Source: an uncultured Candidatus Pelagibacter sp. (GTDB lineage Bacteria > Pseudomonadota > Alphaproteobacteria > Pelagibacterales > Pelagibacteraceae). From it: 64,000 nucleotides of DNA. The notes beneath the pieces were generated by a model that was not told the DNA's origin, ran no database searches, and was given only the letters and a program-made list of their open reading frames with translations. Position 1 is the first letter of the stretch. Each line of letters starts with the position of its first letter. Made by a program: the position numbers and the translations under genes. Location of the stretch: contig NZ_CALSOW010000001.1 of NCBI RefSeq assembly GCF_943788075.1, forward strand, positions 1-64,000, given 5' to 3'. This document shows positions 57,053 through 64,000 of the stretch, in pieces.

Positions 57053-58290
57053 TGTATTTTTTTTACAATATACTTACAACTCTAGCTATCATCATATCAC
57101 CTATAATCATTATTTACCGAATATTAAAAGGTAAGGAAGATTTAAAAAGAGTTGGAGAAAAATTTAGTATTTATTCTCAAAAAAAAAATAATAAAAAAGT
57201 TTGGATACATGCAGCAAGTGTTGGTGAACTGATGAGTATTATCCCAATTATAAGAAAATTAGAAAAAAATAGCAAAATAAAAAATATTTTGCTATCAACA
57301 TCAACTACTAGTTCAGCAAAAATTTTTAACAAACTAAAGTTAAAAAAAACATCACATGTATATTTTCCATTAGATAATAATTATATAGTAAAGAGATTTA
57401 TTAATTATTGGCAACCTAAACTTGCAATTTTTATAGATTCAGAAATATGGCCTAATATGTTTAAGAATTTATATTTGAAAGATATTCCAATCATAATTAT
57501 GAATGCGAGAATTACAGAACGTAGTTTTAACAAATGGCAGATTTTTCCAAAATTTGCTAAAAAAGTATTTGGGGGAATATCGTTAGCATTACCCCAAAAC
57601 TTAGAAACCTTAAAATATTTAAAATTATTAAAAGTTAAAAATATTAAGATAGCAGGTAATTTGAAATATTATGGTCAAAAAAATAATCAAGATCATGTAA
57701 CCAAATTATTAGAAAATAAATTCAGAGACTTTAAGGTTTGGTGTGCTGCTAGCACTCACTACAATGAAGAAATATTAATTGGAAAATTACACAAGAAACT
57801 TAAAAAGAAAGAAAAAAGATTAATTACAATAATAATTCCGAGGCATATTAGTAGAACCAATGAAATTAAAGAGGCTTTAAATAAACTCAATCTTAGTTGC
57901 ATTTCACATTCTTCAAATCAAAAAATTCAGAAAAATACTGATATATATCTGGTCGATAGCTATGGTGAGTCTTCTAAATTTTACAATTTAACAAATGTAT
58001 CTTTTGTAGGTGGATCAATAATAAAACATGGTGGTCAAAATCCTCTTGAGCCTGCAAGATTAGGAAATTATATAATTAGTGGGCCTAATGTTAAAAACTT
58101 CAAAGAAATATATGCTTTTTTAAATAATCTTAAAATGTCATCATTTTCTTCTGATATTTTAAAAATGGAAAATTTAATATTAAAAAAATTAAAAAACAAA
58201 ACCCCAAATAAAAATATAAAAAAAATTATTAAAATAGGAAATGATGTTCTTGAAAAAAATTTATTTTATATAAATAAATACTTAATATGA
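57052..58290 (+). CDS. waaA: 3-deoxy-D-manno-octulosonic acid (Kdo) transferase
   Basis: Adds Kdo to lipid IVA. 412 aa with one N-terminal anchor helix. GT-B motifs are KKVWIHAASVGELMSIIPIIRKL, WPNMFKNLYLKDIPIIIMNARI, and the donor-site GGSIIKHGGQNPLEPARLG. It overlaps msbA by 1 nt and lpxK by 4 nt. Confidence 0.95.
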   Translation: MYFFYNILTTLAIIISPIIIIYRILKGKEDLKRVGEKFSIYSQKKNNKKVWIHAASVGELMSIIPIIRKLEKNSKIKNILLSTSTTSSAKIFNKLKLKKTSHVYFPLDNNYIVKRFINYWQPKLAIFIDSEIWPNMFKNLYLKDIPIIIMNARITERSFNKWQIFPKFAKKVFGGISLALPQNLETLKYLKLLKVKNIKIAGNLKYYGQKNNQDHVTKLLENKFRDFKVWCAASTHYNEEILIGKLHKKLKKKEKRLITIIIPRHISRTNEIKEALNKLNLSCISHSSNQKIQKNTDIYLVDSYGESSKFYNLTNVSFVGGSIIKHGGQNPLEPARLGNYIISGPNVKNFKEIYAFLNNLKMSSFSSDILKMENLILKKLKNKTPNKNIKKIIKIGNDVLEKNLFYINKYLI

Positions 58291-59210
58291 AATTAATAAA
58301 ACCTAAATTTTGGGAAACAAAAAATTTTATTTCATTAATACTTTATCCTTTTTCAGCTATCACTTTTTTAATTAATTCTATAAAAAAATTTTCTATAAAA
58401 AAAACCTTCGAAATTAAAACAATATGTATTGGCAATATATTTATTGGTGGAACAGGCAAAACGTCATTAGCAATAGAAATAAACGAACTTCTTAGAAAAA
58501 AATTTAGGACAGTATTCATAAAAAAAAATTATGAAAATCAGATGGATGAAATGAATTTATTAAAAAATAGAGGTAAAATTATATCATCGAGTAAAAGAGA
58601 AAATGCACTTTCAGCTGCTTCAAAAAAAAAATATCAAGTAGCAATTCTAGATGACGGTTTACAACAAAAAAACATCAATTATGATTTAAAGATTGCATGT
58701 TTTAATTCTAAATATGCACTCGGAAATGAGTATATGCTTCCAGCAGGACCCTTAAGAGAAAATTTAAATGTAATAAAAAATTATGATTTAATCTTCTTAA
58801 GTGGAGAAAAAAAAAATAAAAAACTTTTATTAAAATTAAAATCTATTAATAAAAATTTACAAATATTTGAAGGAAAATATAAACCATTAAATTTAAAAAA
58901 ATTTAATTTGAGAAAAAAATATTTAATGTTTTGTGGTATAGGAAATCCACATGAGTTTGAACAAACTTTAGTTAAATCTAAATTTAATATTAGTAAAAAA
59001 ATAATTTTTCCTGATCATCATAAATTTTCAAATATTGATCTAAAAAAATTAAAATATAACGCTAGCAGAGATAATTTAACGTTAGTAACAACAGAAAAAG
59101 ATTTTTTTCGATTAAATAAAGCTCAAAGAAAAAATATTAAATTTTTGAAAATTAAGTTAGAAATTAAAGATAAAGAGAAATTAAAAAAAATTCTAATATC
59201 AAAATTATGA
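58287..59210 (+). CDS. lpxK: tetraacyldisaccharide 4'-kinase
   Basis: Phosphorylates the lipid A precursor at the 4' position. 307 aa with an N-terminal membrane-associated helix. Walker A is in ICIGNIFIGGTGKTSLA, and VAILDDGLQQ is the LpxK Asp motif. LMFCGIGNPHEFEQTL and TEKDFFRL are also typical. ATGA overlaps on both sides link it to waaA and lpxL. Confidence 0.94.
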   Translation: MKLIKPKFWETKNFISLILYPFSAITFLINSIKKFSIKKTFEIKTICIGNIFIGGTGKTSLAIEINELLRKKFRTVFIKKNYENQMDEMNLLKNRGKIISSSKRENALSAASKKKYQVAILDDGLQQKNINYDLKIACFNSKYALGNEYMLPAGPLRENLNVIKNYDLIFLSGEKKNKKLLLKLKSINKNLQIFEGKYKPLNLKKFNLRKKYLMFCGIGNPHEFEQTLVKSKFNISKKIIFPDHHKFSNIDLKKLKYNASRDNLTLVTTEKDFFRLNKAQRKNIKFLKIKLEIKDKEKLKKILISKL

Positions 59211-60067
59211 AGAAAATAGCTTATTTTTTAGAGTTCATATTAATCAAAATTTTATTCTTTTTTTTTCAACTAATAGGATATCGACTTTCATCTAATTTAG
59301 GTTTTTTTATTGGAAGAACAATAGGTCCAATATTTAGATCAAAGAAAATAATCATTCAAAATATTAAAAAAGCAAATATTAAACACTCTGATAATCCATC
59401 TCAAATAGCTTCTAATGTACTCGGTAATTATGGAAGGATTTTTGCTGAATACGTCTATTTAAAAAAATTTAGAAATGATGAATTAAAAAAATATGTGTCG
59501 ATAGATGGTTTAGAACATTTAGAAAATTTAAAAAAAAATAATAAAAAGGCAGTGTTTATTTCAGGTCATTTTAATAATTTTGAACTCATGGCAATGGAAA
59601 TTGAAAAAGCAGGAATTGACCTTGCTGCTATCTATAGGCCTTTAAATAATATTTTTTTGAATAAAACGATGGAACAAATTAGAAAAGAATATATTTGTAA
59701 AAACCAAATTAAAAAAGGTCGAGCTGGTAGCCGTGAAATAATTAAAAAATTGATTGAAGGTAAATCAATAGCTTTAATGATAGATCAAAGAGTGAGAGAA
59801 GGTGAAAAAGTAAAATTTTTTAATAATTTGGCAACAACTACAACTATCCCTGCTCAACTAGTAAAAAAATATAATTGCGAATTGGTACCTATCTATATAG
59901 AGAGAAAAAAATCAAATTACTTTAAAATTTATATCTCAAAACCAATCAAAGTAGGTAAAACGAAATCGATCCAACAAATTACTGAGTTTCTAAATCAAGT
60001 TCTCGAAAAGATGATTTTAAAAAATGTTGATCAATGGATTTGGACGCATGATCGATGGAAAAGTTAA
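59207..60067 (+). CDS. lpxL: lysophospholipid/lipid A acyltransferase, LpxL family
   Basis: Adds a secondary acyl chain to Kdo-lipid A. 286 aa with an N-terminal helix (LIKILFFFFQLIGYRL). The catalytic His-x4-Glu/Asp motif is in SGHFNNFELMAM, then LAAIYRPLNN, and IALMIDQRVREGEKV. Members LpxL and LpxM cannot be told apart with confidence. It converges on DUF2093 with a shared TTAA. Confidence 0.9.
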   Translation: MKKIAYFLEFILIKILFFFFQLIGYRLSSNLGFFIGRTIGPIFRSKKIIIQNIKKANIKHSDNPSQIASNVLGNYGRIFAEYVYLKKFRNDELKKYVSIDGLEHLENLKKNNKKAVFISGHFNNFELMAMEIEKAGIDLAAIYRPLNNIFLNKTMEQIRKEYICKNQIKKGRAGSREIIKKLIEGKSIALMIDQRVREGEKVKFFNNLATTTTIPAQLVKKYNCELVPIYIERKKSNYFKIYISKPIKVGKTKSIQQITEFLNQVLEKMILKNVDQWIWTHDRWKS

Positions 60068-60258
60068 TTATTGTCTTTTTCTCTTTTAATAGAAGACTCA
60101 ACATAAGAAAAATAAGCCTCTTGCTTCTCAACATTCCAATAATTTAAATTTTCCAAAGGAATTATTTTTTTTGAGATAGCACAAATTACATGGTCACCTT
60201 CTTCAATAATTTTAAAATTATTGGGCATATATTTTAATTTAGCTAATTTATTTTTCAT
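60064..60258 (-). CDS. DUF2093 protein
   Basis: 64 aa. KLKYMPNNFKIIEEGDHVICAISKKIIPLENLNYWNVEKQEAY matches the DUF2093 family, a short alphaproteobacterial protein with the pattern G-D-H-V-x-C-A and L-x-Y-W-x-V-x-x-Q-E-A-Y. Function unknown; often near purD or lpx genes. It diverges from purD by 23 bp. Confidence 0.85.
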   Translation of the reverse strand: MKNKLAKLKYMPNNFKIIEEGDHVICAISKKIIPLENLNYWNVEKQEAYFSYVESSIKREKDNN

Positions 60259-60281
60259 TTATAAGATATATAAATATTAAT

Positions 60282-61547
60282 ATGAAAATTGCAATTATAG
60301 GGAGTGGTGGCAGAGAACACGCAATAACAGCAACAGTATCTAAATCTTCAGTTATAAATGAAATTTTTTGTATCCCTGGAAATGCTGGAACTTCAAAAAT
60401 TGCAACCAACATTGAAATGGATATTAATGAATTTGATAAATTACATAAATTTATTAAAGACAATTCTATAGATTTAGTAGTTGTTGGTCCTGAACAACCT
60501 TTGGTGAATGGTATTGTAGACTATTTAGAAAAGTTTGACATAAAAGTATTTGGACCTAACAGAATTGCTTCTCAACTAGAGGGTTCTAAAATTTTTACTA
60601 AAAAACTTTGTAAAGAATATAATATTCCAACTGCCAATTTTGGCATTTTTGAAAATAAAATTGATGCAAAAAAATTTTTAGAAAATACAAAATATCCAAA
60701 TGTGATTAAAGCAGACAACCTTGCTGCAGGTAAAGGGGTATATATTTGCAATAACGAACAAGAAAGTTTCATGGCAGTCGAGGAAATATTTGATGGAAAA
60801 TTTGGAGAAGCTAAAAATGTTCTTATAGAAGAATTTCTAAAAGGTGAAGAGATGAGTTATTTTATAATTAGTGATGGGACCACTATTAAAAGCTTTGAAA
60901 CTGCACAAGATCATAAAAGAGTTCTTGAAGGAGATAATGGTAAAAATACTGGTGGTATGGGCGCCTACTCACCTTCTCGATTAATAAGTAATGATTTAGA
61001 AGATAAAATTTTAAGTAAAATTATTAAACCTACTCTTAAAGGACTTTCAAATCTTGGAACTGAATATAAGGGTTTTTTATATGCTGGTTTAATGATTGTT
61101 GAAAATGAACCTTATCTAATCGAATATAATGTTCGAATGGGCGATCCTGAATGTCAAACTATTCTTCCTAAACTAAAAACTGATTTAGTGGAAATAATTG
61201 AGGCTTGTTGTAATAAAAAACTTGAAGATATAAATATTGAGTGGACTAATAAAAAAAGTTTATGTGTTGTGTTGTGTTCAAAAGGATATCCAGATACCTA
61301 TCAAAAGAATATCTTAATAAATAATCTTGAAAATTTTACTCTAGATGAAAACAATTTTATATTTCATGCTGGAACTAAAAAGGAAAATGAAAAAATATAT
61401 GCTATTGGTGGACGTGTGCTAAATTTTATTTCTCTCTCTGATGATTTTTTACAAGCTAGGGATGATGTGCACCAATGTATAAAAAAATTAGATTGGGATG
61501 GTGGGTTTTATAGAGGAGATATTGGTTTTAAAGTTATTGATAAATGA
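60282..61547 (+). CDS. purD: phosphoribosylamine-glycine ligase
   Basis: Second step of purine synthesis. 421 aa ATP-grasp enzyme: MKIAIIGSGGREHAI N-terminus, FGPNRIASQLEGSKIFTKKL, the ATP-grasp VIKADNLAAGKGV, KNTGGMGAYSPSR, and the metal site IEYNVRMGDPECQ. It overlaps rsmD by 4 nt (ATGA). Confidence 0.97.
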   Translation: MKIAIIGSGGREHAITATVSKSSVINEIFCIPGNAGTSKIATNIEMDINEFDKLHKFIKDNSIDLVVVGPEQPLVNGIVDYLEKFDIKVFGPNRIASQLEGSKIFTKKLCKEYNIPTANFGIFENKIDAKKFLENTKYPNVIKADNLAAGKGVYICNNEQESFMAVEEIFDGKFGEAKNVLIEEFLKGEEMSYFIISDGTTIKSFETAQDHKRVLEGDNGKNTGGMGAYSPSRLISNDLEDKILSKIIKPTLKGLSNLGTEYKGFLYAGLMIVENEPYLIEYNVRMGDPECQTILPKLKTDLVEIIEACCNKKLEDINIEWTNKKSLCVVLCSKGYPDTYQKNILINNLENFTLDENNFIFHAGTKKENEKIYAIGGRVLNFISLSDDFLQARDDVHQCIKKLDWDGGFYRGDIGFKVIDK

Positions 61548-62107
61548 GAATCATAGGTGGAAAATTCAAGGGGAAAAAACTACTTGAACCCAAGGATAAA
61601 GAAACTAGGCCTTTAAAAGATCTTACAAAAGAATCTATATTCAACATAATTAATCATTCAAACAAGTTTTCGATTGAAATAAAAAAAGCATACGTTTTAG
61701 ACCTATTTTCTGGAGTAGGTTCTTTTGGTATTGAGTGTCTCTCTCTAGGAGCAGGTCATGTGACATTTATAGAAAAGTACGAGGGTGTTTTGCCCATTCT
61801 CAAAAAAAATATTAATAATTTAAAATCAGAAATTAATTATGAAATTATTGAAAATGATATTCTAAATAAGTTTGAGTTTAAAAGTCTAAAATTAAGATAT
61901 GATATAATTTTTTTAGATCCACCCTACAAAGAAAAGGCTTTAGAAAATATTCTTAATACAATAATTGAAAATAGAATACTTAAAGATAATGGTATAATTA
62001 TTATTCATAGACATAAAAAAGAAATTGATGAATTTCCAAAAAATTTTCAATTAATTGATGAAAAAAAATATGGTATTTCGAAGGTTATATTTGGATCTTA
62101 CTTTTAG
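61544..62107 (+). CDS. rsmD: 16S rRNA (guanine(966)-N2)-methyltransferase
   Basis: 187 aa. N-terminal MRIIGGKFKGKKLLEP and ETRPLKDLTKESIFNII are RsmD signatures, SAM motif I is LDLFSGVGSFGIECLSLGAG, and the catalytic motif IV is IIFLDPPYKE. The stop shares TTAG with the pgi stop on the other strand. Confidence 0.96.
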   Translation: MRIIGGKFKGKKLLEPKDKETRPLKDLTKESIFNIINHSNKFSIEIKKAYVLDLFSGVGSFGIECLSLGAGHVTFIEKYEGVLPILKKNINNLKSEINYEIIENDILNKFEFKSLKLRYDIIFLDPPYKEKALENILNTIIENRILKDNGIIIIHRHKKEIDEFPKNFQLIDEKKYGISKVIFGSYF

Positions 62108-63258
62108 AGCAGAATTTTCTTAGTTTCTTTTTTTATAAGTTCTACAGCTGGTTGATCAAATGGATTAATCTTTAGAGCTTTACCAATTAATATTGTTTCA
62201 AGTATAAAAAAGCAAAAAAGCTCTCCTAGTGTTTTTTCATCTCTTTTTCTAACTTCAAAACTCCTAAATGGAATATTTTTATTTTTAAAAACAGTTTCTG
62301 TAGCTTTTTTTTGAGCATACATAATTTGGTTAATGTCTTTATTTTTTAAATACTTTTGCTCTAACAAAATTGTTTCATTATTCATTTTGGGAGAGTTATT
62401 TTCATGTGAATAAAAAAATGTAAAAAAATTATTCTTAAAACCATCTAGATATAATTGCATCACGCTATGATTATCTTTTGGCATTACAGAAATAACAGGA
62501 AGTATACCTTTTTTGTCTTTACCAAGGCTTTCAGCTACTAATTGTTGGTACCAATTAAATAAATTAGTTGATTGCTCATCATAATTAATAACAATCGAAT
62601 TAAACTTTTTAGATTTTAAAAAAAAAATTGTAGCATCTACATTCGAAATTAATTGCTTCATAAAAATTTTATTTTTAACTAAATCATTTAATTGTCTGAA
62701 GTCTTTATAGTTTAGCCCCATTAATTCTGCCGGTAGCATACCAACCTCAGACAAAACAGAATACCTTCCTCCTATATAATTATTATGATCGACAACCTCT
62801 GCTTTTAATTTTTGTGCAAGTAAACTCAAATAACTTTTTTTTTTTTCTGTTATAAATAAATTTTTATCTTTCTTTTTGATTAAAATATTTGCATTTACAA
62901 TAGTTTCAGTTGTATTTCCTGATTTTGATATAATTAAATTATTAAGATTCTTATTTATCTTTTTATTTTCAAAAGCATTTAAATTATCAACAAATGTGAA
63001 TTTTTTTTTTATTTTTTTTTTTAAAAAATCATAAATTGCTTGAGCTCCAAGAGTAGATCCTCCCATTCCTATGATTCGATAGTCAAATTTTTTATTAAAA
63101 TGTTTTGTATTTTTTTTACTGAAGCTATCTTTATAAGATTTTGAAAGTGAACGAATTAATTGGTTTTTTTCATTTAAAATTAAGTTTAAGTTTTTTTTTG
63201 TGAATAATATTTTTTTTTTTATTAAAAAGTTTTTAAAACTTATATTTTGAGTGAGCAT
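62104..63258 (-). CDS. pgi: glucose-6-phosphate isomerase, short form
   Basis: 384 aa, well below the 540-550 aa of classic Pgi. Two SIS domains are visible: RIIGMGGSTLGAQAIYDFL, the sugar-phosphate loop ISKSGNTTETI, and GGRYSVLSEVGMLPAEL. The late KDNHSVMQLYLDG holds a catalytic His, and NPFDQPAVELIKK closes the enzyme. It is extremely rich in A/T runs, including T runs of 10-12 near 63000. It starts on a 1 nt overlap with the lipoprotein gene. Confidence 0.88.
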   Translation of the reverse strand: MLTQNISFKNFLIKKKILFTKKNLNLILNEKNQLIRSLSKSYKDSFSKKNTKHFNKKFDYRIIGMGGSTLGAQAIYDFLKKKIKKKFTFVDNLNAFENKKINKNLNNLIISKSGNTTETIVNANILIKKKDKNLFITEKKKSYLSLLAQKLKAEVVDHNNYIGGRYSVLSEVGMLPAELMGLNYKDFRQLNDLVKNKIFMKQLISNVDATIFFLKSKKFNSIVINYDEQSTNLFNWYQQLVAESLGKDKKGILPVISVMPKDNHSVMQLYLDGFKNNFFTFFYSHENNSPKMNNETILLEQKYLKNKDINQIMYAQKKATETVFKNKNIPFRSFEVRKRDEKTLGELFCFFILETILIGKALKINPFDQPAVELIKKETKKILL

Positions 63259-63578
63259 TAATTATCTTTAATTTTATCAAGTATTGACTGCTCAAAATCT
63301 TTATCGGAATCAGTGGTTTCTAATTTTTCATTATTATTGTTTTCAGTAATTAATGACTCGATATTATTAATTTGACTTTCTTGATCTATTTTTTCGTTTG
63401 ATGGAACAGGCAATTCTTCAAAGCTTGGGGGCATAGAAAGAGGAGATTTTTTTTCAATTAAAAATTCTTCAGATGTATTTTTATTCTGTGGGTCAAATGC
63501 TTGCTGCATTAAACCACAATTTGAAAGGATAATAGTACCTAAAATCATTAAAATTAAAAACTTGATATTTTTCATCAT
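63258..63578 (-). CDS. small lipoprotein, DUF3035/BamF-like
   Basis: 106 aa with a lipoprotein signal: hydrophobic core LILMILGTIIL and lipobox LSNC, so Cys 21 is the likely lipidated residue. The mature part has SPLSMPPSFEELPVP, which matches the conserved 'APL-x-x-PP' stretch of alphaproteobacterial DUF3035 proteins (BamF in Caulobacter, a BAM-complex lipoprotein); the rest is acidic and low-complexity. lspA, the enzyme that cuts such signals, lies directly upstream with a 1 nt overlap (TAATG). Confidence 0.75.
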   Translation of the reverse strand: MMKNIKFLILMILGTIILSNCGLMQQAFDPQNKNTSEEFLIEKKSPLSMPPSFEELPVPSNEKIDQESQINNIESLITENNNNEKLETTDSDKDFEQSILDKIKDN

Positions 63579-64000
63579 TATTTTGTTTTTTCAGTTTTGT
63601 TTTCTACTAATTCTAAAACAATCATGCCAATCACACCTAATGTAATAAATATATCTGATACATTAAAAATAAACCAATGAAAATTTCCTACATGAAAATC
63701 TATAAAATCAGGTACTGCATTAAAAAAAATTCTATCATGCAAATTACCTAGCGCTCCCCCAACTATCATTAACAACGAATATCTTTTAAAACCATGACTT
63801 TTTAAGCGACATTATAACTAATATCACAACTATTATTGAAATTATTAAGCTTAATATATTATATAAAGTGTGATTCATTAAATGAGAGCAGTCCAAAGGC
63901 AATTCCTTTATTCCAAATTAACACAATATTTAAATAAGCAGAATTGAAGATGTCTGATCCAAGATTATTCTTATCTAATTGAATAACGTATATTTTTGAT
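63578..64000 (-). CDS. lspA: lipoprotein signal peptidase, 5' end beyond window, frameshifted
   Basis: LspA cleaves the signal from diacylated prolipoproteins after Lgt acts. The C-terminal part is [25 protein letters not shown] and WFIFNVSD, containing both catalytic Asp. Upstream pieces in other frames read [31 protein letters not shown] and [28 protein letters not shown]. Two single-base shifts are needed: in the TATAATATA at about 63858-63867, and in an A5 run (minus strand) at about 63800-63804. The start codon lies past base 64000. Confidence 0.88.

Noticed and set aside
62990..63030. Long T runs as a possible regulatory or repeat element
   Set aside because: They encode Lys-rich parts of Pgi on the minus strand and fit general AT bias.

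Overview
This window looks like a piece of a SAR11-clade (Pelagibacterales, 'Candidatus Pelagibacter'-like) alphaproteobacterial chromosome. The DNA is very AT-rich, almost every base is coding, and neighbouring genes mostly overlap by 1-20 nt. The gene orders are alphaproteobacterial: FolM-like SDR/folB/uvrC/pgsA, rnhB-ccrM, mutY-DUF721-dsbA-smc, an Fo-only ATP synthase operon with b and b' subunits, ctaC-ctaD-ctaB-ctaG-ctaE, and lspA-DUF3035. A tandem SAM-II/SAM-V riboswitch in front of a betaine-homocysteine methyltransferase gene and a crtI-crtB-crtY-blh retinal cluster point specifically to marine SAR11. No phage, insertion sequence, CRISPR array or genomic island is visible; this is core chromosome.

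Layout. 1-6 kb: nucleotide excision repair (uvrB, uvrC) interleaved with pterin genes (FolM-like SDR, folB), a secreted hydrolase and pgsA. 6-9.4 kb: ilvE, then MarR regulator, OmpR-type response regulator and EnvZ-type kinase. 9.4-15.6 kb: ubiK, lgt, midA-like, pgeF, prs, rplY, pth, ychF. 15.5-18.1 kb: the bc1 complex (petABC) on the minus strand. 18.2-20 kb: trmL, hemF, greA. 20-24 kb (minus): TPR protein, ispE, tRNA-Gln, cca. 24-32 kb: divergent uracil-DNA glycosylase, rnhB, ccrM, an FAD monooxygenase, mutY, DUF721, DsbA-like, short smc. 32-35 kb: atpI-B-E-F'-F. 34.7-40 kb: crtI, crtB, crtY, blh and ispH (retinal for a rhodopsin encoded elsewhere), then thrB. 41-48.7 kb: rnhA, peroxiredoxin, thrC, and the cytochrome oxidase structural and assembly genes. 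48.7-51.4 kb: rsmE, a haloacid dehalogenase and bhmT, all carrying apparent frameshifts, with the tandem riboswitch ahead of bhmT. 51.4-54 kb: an HxlR regulator with CDGSH, pirin and quinone-oxidoreductase genes. 54.4-60 kb: ubiA, then msbA-waaA-lpxK-lpxL for lipid A/Kdo. 60-64 kb: purD, rsmD, pgi, a DUF3035 lipoprotein and lspA (cut by the right edge).

How it works together: much of the window is energy metabolism for an aerobic photoheterotroph (bc1, cytochrome oxidase, Fo, ubiquinone genes, retinal). Other groups are genome maintenance (UvrB, UvrC, UDG, MutY, RNase HI and HII, SMC, CcrM) and envelope lipids. Regulation by sequence is rare, so the few visible devices stand out: the dual SAM riboswitch, GANTC sites inside the ccrM promoter, and a palindromic operator beside the HxlR gene.

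Seven genes (pgsA, ychF, rsmE, the dehalogenase, bhmT, qor, lspA) need one to three single-base indels to read through. Because all conserved motifs survive in the shifted frames, these look more like sequence or assembly errors than true decay.
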